64,000 bases of DNA from JAODBQ01 sp047602055. GTDB taxonomy: Bacteria; Actinomycetota; Acidimicrobiia; Acidimicrobiales; Ilumatobacteraceae. Where the stretch lies: the NCBI GenBank assembly GCA_047602055.1, contig JASGIG010000001.1, forward strand, positions 2,108,001-2,172,000, in the 5' to 3' direction. The position numbers and the translations under genes are program-made. Shown piece after piece: positions 58,197 to 64,000 of the stretch (within the stretch, counting starts at the first letter, position 1; every line of letters begins with the position of its first letter). Below the pieces are notes generated by a model. It was not told the origin of the DNA. It saw only the letters and a program-made list of their open reading frames with translations, and made no database searches.

Positions 58197-58523
58197 TCAG
58201 TCCTCTTTCAGTAGGTCGTCGATGCGGGCGATGCGGCCGCGCCAGATGCCTTCGAGCTCGGCGAGCATCGACGCCACCGAGCGCACGGCCTCGACGTCAC
58301 CGCTGGCGAGCTGCTCGCGGCCGTGACGTCGCTTGACGATCAGGCCTGCTCGTTCCAGCACGGCGACGTGCTTCTGCACCGCGGCGAACGACATGTCGTA
58401 CGACGCGGCGAGCGCGGAGACCGAGTGCTCGCCGGCGAGCACCCGCCGCAGGATGTCGCGGCGGGTGCGGTCGGCGAGCGCGTGGAAGAACGCGTCGGCG
58501 CGTTCGTCCTCCTGCTCGGTCAC
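58197..58523 (-). CDS. ArsR-family transcriptional repressor
   Basis: A 108-residue winged-helix regulator: FFHALADRTRRDILRRVL, recognition region YDMSFAAVQKHVAVLERAGLIVKRRHGRE. No metal-binding Cys are visible, so it belongs to the SRPBCC-linked group rather than metal sensors. GTG 58523 is chosen because it lies exactly 6 bases after the -10 box of a strong promoter, which implies a leaderless transcript. It probably represses its own operon. Confidence 0.92.
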   Translation of the reverse strand: MTEQEDERADAFFHALADRTRRDILRRVLAGEHSVSALAASYDMSFAAVQKHVAVLERAGLIVKRRHGREQLASGDVEAVRSVASMLAELEGIWRGRIARIDDLLKED

Positions 58524-58529
58524 GGCACC

Positions 58530-58557
58530 AACATACAACCGATCGGTTGTATGTCAA
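58530..58557 (-). promoter_or_regulatory. ArsR promoter with embedded operator palindrome
   Basis: On the minus strand, TTGACA (58557-58552), a 16-bp spacer and TATGTT (58535-58530) form a near-consensus promoter. A perfect 24-bp palindrome, core ATACAACCGATCGGTTGTAT, spans 58531-58554 and overlaps both boxes. Binding of the ArsR product here would block RNA polymerase. Confidence 0.82.
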
Positions 58558-58566
58558 GGAGGATTC

Positions 58567-59191
58567 TCAGCGTCGGGGGAGCACCCGGTGGAGGTCGGCG
58601 ATCGCCTGCTCGGCGGACACGACCTTGATCGTCGTCATGCCCATCGCCGCTGCGGGCTTGAGGTTGACGCCGAGGTCGTCGAGGAACACGCACTCGCTCG
58701 GGTCCACGCCGAGGAGCTTGCAGGCCATCTCGTAGAACTCGGTCTCCGGCTTGCGCGTGCCGACCTTGCTGGACTCCACGACCACGTCGAAGCGGGCCAT
58801 GATCGCGTTGATCGTCTCGGTCCGCTCGGCGCTGGCGTGGGTGCCACCGACGTTGTTGGTCAGGCAGGCCAGCAGGTAGCCACGCTCCTTGAGCTTCGTC
58901 GAGCAGCGACACCATCTCGTCGCGCACGTCACCGGCGAGCAGGGCGAGGACGTCGGCGCCGGGCACCCGGTGGCCGAGCGCCTCGGACTCGTCGGCGAAC
59001 GCCGCGTCGAACTGCGCAGGCGTGATGTCGCTGCGCTCCAGCCTCGCCCAGGCGTTCGTGTCCGGGTTCGTCGCGTTCACCGTCCTCAGGAAGTCCTTGG
59101 GGAGGCCGTGCTCCTCCTCGTAGCGGTTGAACGTCTCGAACGGGCTGGACAGGATCACTCCGCCGAAGTCCCACAGCACTGCCTTGATCAC
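58567..59191 (-). CDS. HAD-superfamily phosphatase, frameshifted
   Basis: Haloacid-dehalogenase-like hydrolase of the HAD-IA type. Motif I is AVLWDFGGVI, motif II LACLTNNVGG, Lys in SSKVGTRKPETEFY, and motif IV VFLDDLGVNLKPA. One extra base near 58900 splits it between EMVSLLD and KLKERGYLL. About 207 aa. GTG 59191 follows TACAGT by 7 bases, a leaderless pattern. The substrate is not known. Confidence 0.85.
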
Positions 59192-59268
59192 CCGGCCGAC
59201 TGTAGGTGATGGCCGTCGCCACCCATCCGACCAACGGCCGCGCTCAGGTGGTTGACTAACCGGACGTT

Positions 59269-60882
59269 ATGCCGAACCGCCCCGCGCACCACGTCGTCGT
59301 CGACGGGTCCAACATCGCCACCGAAGGCCGGTCACTGCCCAGCCTGCAGCAGCTCGACGAGGCGGTGCGTGCGTTCATCGAGACCGAACCGGACGCGCTG
59401 ATCACCGTCGTCGTCGACGCCACCTTCGGGCACCGCATCGATCCCAAGGAGGTGCCGGCGTTCGACGCCGCCGTCGCCGCCAACGAGCTCGTCGCGCCTC
59501 CCGCTGGGGCCGTCGGGCGTGGCGACGCCTTCGTGCTGAGCATCGCCGACAAGGTCAAGGCGACGATCCTGAGCAACGACAGCTTCCAGGAGTTCCACGG
59601 CCAGTACCCGTGGCTGTTCGACGAGGGGCGGCTGGTTGGTGGCAAGCCGGTGCCGCACATCGGCTGGGTGTTCGTCAACCGCCTGCCGGTGCGCGGGCCG
59701 CTGTCGCGCAAGTCGGTGGCCGACAGCAAGCGCAGGGGGCGCAAGGGCTCGGCCGGCGGCTCGGCGATCAACGAGGTCCGCACCGGCAGCGTCGAGGCGA
59801 GCCGGCCGATGCCGGTGCCGAAGGCGCCGCCGCCCGGGGCGTCGCTCTCGAAGAAGGGTGACTCGGCGCCAGCTCCCACGAAGCCGTCGGCGCCGGTGGA
59901 GGCCGCGCCGCGGGCGACGGAGGTCAACGAGCTGATCCCGTTCCTGACGTTCGTCGAGCACCACCCGCCCGGGACGAGCGTCAGCGCCGTCGTCGACTCG
60001 TACTCGTCACACGGCGCATACGTGACGATCGGCGACGTGCGCGGCTACGTCCCGCTGCGGCTGATGGCCGACCCCGCGCCGCGCAGCGCCCGGGAGTACA
60101 TGAAGGTCGGCGAGTCGGTGACGCTGGTCGTCGAGAGCTTCGCCCCGGCACGGCGCAGCATCGACCTCGCCGTGCCGGCGATGGCGACCGTGACGCTGCC
60201 CGCTCCGAAGCCAGCGAAGCGCTCGAAGAAGCAGGCCGCCATGGCACCGGCCGAGCCCGTGGCCGCGGCGGCGGCAGCGGCCGTCGCCGCGGTCACCGCG
60301 GATCTCGCCGACGTCAGAACCGGGCAGGGGAGCGCCGTCGCTGCCGATGCGGCCGTGGGCGAGCCGCCGGCCAAGCGCACCCGGCGCACCAAGAAGGCCG
60401 CGGCGGCGACGCCGGGGGAGGGCGCGCCGGAGGCGGCCGCCGAGCCGGAGGCGCCCACGCCGAAGCGTCGCCCCCGCAAGCAGGCCGCCGCCGAGGTCGC
60501 GTCGGGCGCCGAACCTTCGACGCGCCGGCGGGCATCCACTGCGGAGGTGGACCCGGCCCCCGAGCCGGATGCTGCGCCCGCCACGCGCAAGCGGGCACCC
60601 GACGTGGCGGCGGAGCCGACGGCCGAAGCGGCAGACGCGCCCGCCACGCGCAATCGGGCACCGGCCGCCGTGACCGGGCCGGCTGCCGACGCTGTACCGG
60701 CGCCGCGCAAGCGGGTGGCCAAGAAGGCAGTCGCTGCCGCCGATGCCGGGCCGGTCGCTGAGGCCGCGCCCCGGCCCCGGGCGCGCAGGAAGGCCGCCGC
60801 AGCACCGGCAGAGGCTGCCTCGGACGCGGAGCCGCCGGCGAAGCGCACGCGCCGCAAGGCGGCGGCCGCCGCCGACGCCTGA
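59269..60882 (+). CDS. NYN-domain ribonuclease-like protein with S1 domain and histone-like basic tail
   Basis: 537 residues. N-terminal NYN/PIN-like nuclease domain (about 5-140): VVVDGSNIATEG with the first catalytic Asp, VVVDATFGHRID, GRGDAFVLSIADK and LSNDSFQEF supply the further acidic residues. Residues about 230-295 look like an S1 RNA-binding domain (GTSVSAVVDSYSSHGAYVTIGDVRGYVP). The remaining about 235 residues are Ala/Pro/Arg/Lys repeats (PPAKRTRRTKKAAAA, ATRKRAP, APRKRVAKKA). It probably cuts or binds RNA; the tail recalls actinobacterial RNase E and histone-like proteins. Confidence 0.82.
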   Translation: MPNRPAHHVVVDGSNIATEGRSLPSLQQLDEAVRAFIETEPDALITVVVDATFGHRIDPKEVPAFDAAVAANELVAPPAGAVGRGDAFVLSIADKVKATILSNDSFQEFHGQYPWLFDEGRLVGGKPVPHIGWVFVNRLPVRGPLSRKSVADSKRRGRKGSAGGSAINEVRTGSVEASRPMPVPKAPPPGASLSKKGDSAPAPTKPSAPVEAAPRATEVNELIPFLTFVEHHPPGTSVSAVVDSYSSHGAYVTIGDVRGYVPLRLMADPAPRSAREYMKVGESVTLVVESFAPARRSIDLAVPAMATVTLPAPKPAKRSKKQAAMAPAEPVAAAAAAAVAAVTADLADVRTGQGSAVAADAAVGEPPAKRTRRTKKAAAATPGEGAPEAAAEPEAPTPKRRPRKQAAAEVASGAEPSTRRRASTAEVDPAPEPDAAPATRKRAPDVAAEPTAEAADAPATRNRAPAAVTGPAADAVPAPRKRVAKKAVAAADAGPVAEAAPRPRARRKAAAAPAEAASDAEPPAKRTRRKAAAAADA

Positions 60883-60896
60883 TCGCGGTGCGATCC

Positions 60897-60921
60897 GTCG
60901 TCAACCTCCGGGGTTGACGAC
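60897..60921 (+). terminator. Hairpin terminator after the NYN gene
   Basis: A perfect 10-bp stem GTCGTCAACC / GGTTGACGAC around a 5-base loop, 14 bp after the stop codon. No T-run follows. Confidence 0.65.
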
Positions 60922-60923
60922 CG

Positions 60924-61010
60924 AACGGACGGGTCGGCGCGATCGTGCGTCAGGTTCGGAACTCGACGCTCACAACGGACGGGTCGGCGCGACGGGGCGT
61001 CGAGTTCGAA
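60924..61010. repeat. Repeat family Q: direct repeat within an imperfect palindrome
   Basis: AACGGACGGGTCGGCGCGA occurs at 60924-60942 and 60974-60992. Between and after, GGTTCGGAACTCGACGC (about 60953-60969) and GCGTCGAGTTCGAACC (about 60997-61012) are near-inverted copies. It lies between the NYN and xthA genes. Confidence 0.65.
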
Positions 61011-61040
61011 CCACGCGGTTGTGTTGGTACCGTCGGCCGG

Positions 61041-61820
61041 GTGCGTCTGGCCACCTGGAACGTCAACTCGCTGAAGGTTCGCCTGCCCCGCGTCGAGGAG
61101 TGGCTGGCCGACATCCAGCCCGACGTCGTCTGCATGCAGGAGACCAAGCTCGCCGACGAGGCCTTCCCGGCACTGACGTTCGGGGCGCTCGGCTACGAGT
61201 GCGCCCACTTCGGGCAGGGCCAGTGGAACGGTGTCGCCGTCCTCTCCAAGGTCGGCCTCGACGACGTCACCACGAACTTCGCCGACGGCGGCGACCCGGA
61301 CCCCGACGCCCGGATCGTCTCGGCGCGCTGCGGCGGCATCGACGTCACCAGCGTCTACGTTCCCAACGGGCGCAGCCTCGACAACCCGCACTACCAGTAC
61401 AAGCTGGCGTGGCTCGCCCAGCTGAAGCGCCACGTCGCCGCCCGGGCCACGCCGGACCAGCCGGTGGTCGTCGCCGGCGACTTCAACATCGCCCCGACCG
61501 ACGCCGACGTCTACGACCCGAGCAAGTTCGTCGATGCGACGCACACCAGCCCTGCCGAGCGCCAACTGCTCACCGAGCTGTGCGAGTGGGGCCTCGTCGA
61601 CCTGTTCCGCACGCGGCAGACCGAGGACCGCCTGTACAGCTGGTGGGACTACCGCGCCGGCGACTTCCACCAGGGGCGCGGGCTGCGCATCGACCTGGTC
61701 CTCGGCTCGGCGCCGATCGCCGAGCGTCTGGTGTGGACGGTGATCGACCGCAACGCCCGCAAGGGGCAGTCGCCGTCGGACCACGCGCCGGTGATCGTCG
61801 ACATCGCGGACGCGGCGTGA
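61041..61820 (+). CDS. xthA: Exodeoxyribonuclease III (AP endonuclease)
   Basis: DNA-repair nuclease of the exonuclease III family. LATWNVNSLKVRLPRV, CMQETKLADEAFP, VYVPNGRSLDNPHYQYKLAWL, VVAGDFNIAPTDADVYDP, and YSWWDYRAGDFHQGRGLRIDLVL with the final SDHAPV carry the metal and catalytic residues. 259 aa. GTG 61041 lies 7 bases after a TACCGT box: leaderless. Its stop overlaps the thioesterase start as TGATG. Confidence 0.95.
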   Translation: MRLATWNVNSLKVRLPRVEEWLADIQPDVVCMQETKLADEAFPALTFGALGYECAHFGQGQWNGVAVLSKVGLDDVTTNFADGGDPDPDARIVSARCGGIDVTSVYVPNGRSLDNPHYQYKLAWLAQLKRHVAARATPDQPVVVAGDFNIAPTDADVYDPSKFVDATHTSPAERQLLTELCEWGLVDLFRTRQTEDRLYSWWDYRAGDFHQGRGLRIDLVLGSAPIAERLVWTVIDRNARKGQSPSDHAPVIVDIADAA

Positions 61821-62491
61821 TGGGCGAGATGCAGGCGTTCGAGAGCAACATCGCCCCCGACGACGCCCGTATCCGGCTGGCCGACGCCACCCGTGCGATC
61901 ATCGACGAGCTTGCGTCCTCGACGGCCGACGCCGAGGCGTTCGCCCGTGCCCGCGACCTCGTCGAGCAGGCCGTCGCCGTGCTCGGCGCCGGCAGCCACG
62001 GCCGCGACTACGAGGCCGCCGAGGCCGCGGTCGCCGACTTCGGGGTGTTCGCGTTCGTCGACTACAGCCCGCTCCTCGGCGTGCTCAACCCGCTCGCGCC
62101 ACCGATCCACCTGTCGTGGAGCACCGAGCCGGGCGGCACGGAGGTGCGCGGTTCGGTCACGTATCCGGACGCCTACGAGGGACCGCCCGGCTGCGTCCAC
62201 GGTGGGTTCATCGCCGCCGGGTTCGACGAGGTGCTCGGCTTCACCCAGGCTCACGCCAACCGCCCGGGGATGACCGCCAGCCTGAAGATCGACTACCGCT
62301 CGCCGACCCCGCTGCACCGCGAGCTGCACTTCCATGGCCGCATCGAGCGCGTCGAGGGGCGCAAGACGTTCACCACCGCCGAGCTGGTGGTGGCCGAGGA
62401 CGGCCGGCTGTGCGCCCAGGCGGAGGGGTTGTTCATCGCCATCCCGCAAGAGGTGTTCGATCGGATGAAGGACGCGCGGGCGGCGGGCTGA
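61820..62491 (+). CDS. PaaI-type hotdog thioesterase
   Basis: Acyl-CoA thioesterase of the single-hotdog family: PPGCVHGGFIAAGFDEVLG (active-site region), MTASLKIDYRSPTPLHRELHFHGRIERVEGRKTF. A helical N-terminal extension of about 90 residues precedes the fold, as in many actinobacterial members. 223 aa. Coupled to xthA by a 1-base overlap; its 3' end overlaps the opposite uvrD gene by 59 bp. Confidence 0.9.
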   Translation: MGEMQAFESNIAPDDARIRLADATRAIIDELASSTADAEAFARARDLVEQAVAVLGAGSHGRDYEAAEAAVADFGVFAFVDYSPLLGVLNPLAPPIHLSWSTEPGGTEVRGSVTYPDAYEGPPGCVHGGFIAAGFDEVLGFTQAHANRPGMTASLKIDYRSPTPLHRELHFHGRIERVEGRKTFTTAELVVAEDGRLCAQAEGLFIAIPQEVFDRMKDARAAG

Positions 62492-64000
62492 CATCGCCCG
62501 TTGCGGGCAGCGGCCGCAGGCGCGCCGCCGCCGTGATGCTCATGCCCAACCGCTCCGCCAGCGCGGCGACGTCCGTCGGTGGGTCGTCGTGCAGCGAGCG
62601 CAGCACCCGTTCGTTGCACACCGCGACCTCCGGCACGCCGGCGACGCGGGCGACGCGACGACGCCACTCACGCAGACCGGCGAGGGGATCTTCAACAGCA
62701 CGCCGCACCCCTAGCGTCGGCGGTGGCGCGGTGGGCGCGTCGACCGAACCGGCGTCGCGCACGGCGTCGAGCCACGGACTCGGTGACGCCGGCCGACCGT
62801 TGCGCTGCTCGGCGTGGGTGATGGTGAGCTGGCGGCGGGCGCGGGTGAGCGCGACGTACAACAGGCGCGATTCCTCGGCGCGCTGGGCGGCGTTGGTGGC
62901 CGAGCCGTGGGGCACCAGCCCGTCCTCCACGCCGGTGACGACGACCGTCTCCCACTCACGGCCCTTGGCGGCGTGGAACGTGAGCATGGCGACGGCGTCG
63001 GCGGGGGGAGCGACGAGGTCGTCGAACGGCCGGCGTGACTCGACCCACGCCCGGAAGCCGCCGGGCTCACTGGCGACGAGGTAGCGGTCGGCCTCCTCGG
63101 CGACGCGTCGGCGGACGTCGTCGGGATCGGCGAGCGCGGTGTCGGCCCACGCGGTCAGCTGGTCACGGTTGCCGGCGCGATACGCGTCGGCGAGGGCGAC
63201 GTCGAGCGGCGAGCGGCCGGCGGCGCGAACCGTCGGCACGCCGGCGGACTCCAGCCGTCGCTCGATCGCGGCGAGCTGGTCGTTCGTGCGGGCCAGCACG
63301 CCGACGTCGCCCGGGTGATGGCGGCCGAGCGCGTCGAGCACCAGCCGGGTGACCGCATCGGCCTCGTCGTGCTCGCTGGCAAAGCCACGGATCTCGACGG
63401 CCGGGCCGTCGGGGCGGTCGCTGGTGGTGTCGTCGCCGTGCCCGCCGCCGGCGAGCGCGGCAGCCCCGGCGCGCACGACCTGCGGGCTGCAGCGGTGGTT
63501 GGTGGTCAGGGCGACGACCGTGACCCCGGGATAGTAGCGCTCGACCTCGGTGAGCGCCGTGCTCTCCGCGCCGTTCCAGCCGTAGATCGCCTGGCGCGGA
63601 TCGCCGACGAGGCACAGGTCGGCGCGCCCACCGCGCCACGACTCCAGCAGCTCGTGCTGCAGCGGGTTGAGATCCTGCGCCTCGTCCACGTAGAGGTGGC
63701 GGAACCGCCAGCGCACGACCTCGGCGAACACCGCGTCGCCGCGGACGGCCTGCAGGGCGCGCTCCAGCAGGTCGTCGAAGTCGACGACGCCGCGCCGGCG
63801 CTTGAGGCGTTCGTAGGCGCGGGCCAGGTCGGCGAAGCGACTGGGCGGGACGGCGCTGCGCCGCGCCCGGCGGGACAGCTCCTCGTACCGTTCGGGCGGG
63901 ACCAGCCGGGCGCGGGCCCAGTCGATGTCGGAGATCGCGGCCGACGGCGACGCGTCGAGACGCAGCTCGGTGAGGCACTCGCGCACCAGCCGCAACCGGT
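62433..64000 (-). CDS. UvrD/PcrA-type DNA helicase, partial (N-terminus beyond window)
   Basis: Superfamily 1A 3'-5' helicase. Visible motifs are VVDFDDLL, YVDEAQDLNPLQHELL (motif II), VGDPRQAIYGWNGAE (III), LTTNHRCSPQVV (IV), LTFHAAKGREWETVVVTGV (V) and SRLLYVALTRARRQL (VI). The C-terminus ends in an HRDC-like helical segment (LREWRRRVARVAGVPEVAV), typical of actinobacterial UvrD2. Walker A lies outside the window. No frameshift in the 522 codons seen. Confidence 0.92.
   Translation of the reverse strand, partial: RLRLVRECLTELRLDASPSAAISDIDWARARLVPPERYEELSRRARRSAVPPSRFADLARAYERLKRRRGVVDFDDLLERALQAVRGDAVFAEVVRWRFRHLYVDEAQDLNPLQHELLESWRGGRADLCLVGDPRQAIYGWNGAESTALTEVERYYPGVTVVALTTNHRCSPQVVRAGAAALAGGGHGDDTTSDRPDGPAVEIRGFASEHDEADAVTRLVLDALGRHHPGDVGVLARTNDQLAAIERRLESAGVPTVRAAGRSPLDVALADAYRAGNRDQLTAWADTALADPDDVRRRVAEEADRYLVASEPGGFRAWVESRRPFDDLVAPPADAVAMLTFHAAKGREWETVVVTGVEDGLVPHGSATNAAQRAEESRLLYVALTRARRQLTITHAEQRNGRPASPSPWLDAVRDAGSVDAPTAPPPTLGVRRAVEDPLAGLREWRRRVARVAGVPEVAVCNERVLRSLHDDPPTDVAALAERLGMSITAAARLRPLPATGDVSPPPARPSSDRTPLAGWR

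Overview
The window is one stretch of a GC-rich (about 70 %) actinobacterial chromosome. The gene content points to the class Acidimicrobiia (Ilumatobacter-like), which is an inference. The pointers are a Kgd-type fused 2-oxoglutarate enzyme, the 32-residue ribosomal protein bS22, many GTG starts with leaderless-looking promoters, a DUF501/Ppx pair, a short GlmU, and a NYN-S1 protein with a histone-like tail. No transposase, integrase, phage gene or CRISPR array is visible.

Layout. 1-4.2 kb: a fabH-like gene with an internal deletion, a GNAT acetyltransferase, a Ppx-like half protein, DUF501, CoxG and a MocA-like nucleotidyltransferase. 4.5-10.5 kb: an NlpC/P60 peptidase, the CO-dehydrogenase-type maturation genes (two XdhC/CoxI-family halves, CoxE, CoxD) and a GlgX-like debranching enzyme. 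10.5-19.2 kb: PhyH oxygenase, alcohol dehydrogenase, FAD oxidase, PAP2 membrane protein, M23 peptidase, AAA ATPase and a zinc-ribbon membrane protein. 19.3-29.4 kb: CoxM and CoxS, a hydantoinase, an EfeU-type iron permease with a lipoprotein, a NuoF-hemerythrin fusion, and CoxL. 29.5-45.8 kb: mainly housekeeping genes (ftsB, eno, mazG, mfd, PPTase, pth, rplY, prs, glmU, tRNA-Gln, bS22, ispE, ksgA, tatD), interrupted by a degraded patch at 41.5-42.4 kb. 45.9-53.5 kb: metG, a BTAD/NB-ARC regulator, ettA and a urate-hydroxylase-like membrane protein. 53.6-64 kb: a cupredoxin, kgd, an ArsR-SRPBCC pair, a HAD phosphatase, the NYN-S1 protein, xthA, a thioesterase and a partial UvrD helicase.

How genes work together. 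CoxL, CoxM and CoxS are the three subunits of a molybdenum hydroxylase, either form II CO dehydrogenase or a related enzyme. CoxD/E/G, the XdhC halves and MocA are its maturation set. All lie on the minus strand but in three separate blocks. The iron permease operon and the divergent NuoF-hemerythrin gene share a 111-bp gap containing an IdeR/DtxR-like iron box.

Two features cut across the window. First, about fourteen single-base indels break otherwise well-conserved genes. Their density, and the fact that each is undone by changing one base, suggest residual sequencing error, although real decay cannot be excluded. Second, at least six families of dispersed GC-rich repeats and hairpins occupy gene ends. 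One is inserted in frame in the GlgX-like enzyme, one supplies stop codons, and one extends the start of the hydantoinase.
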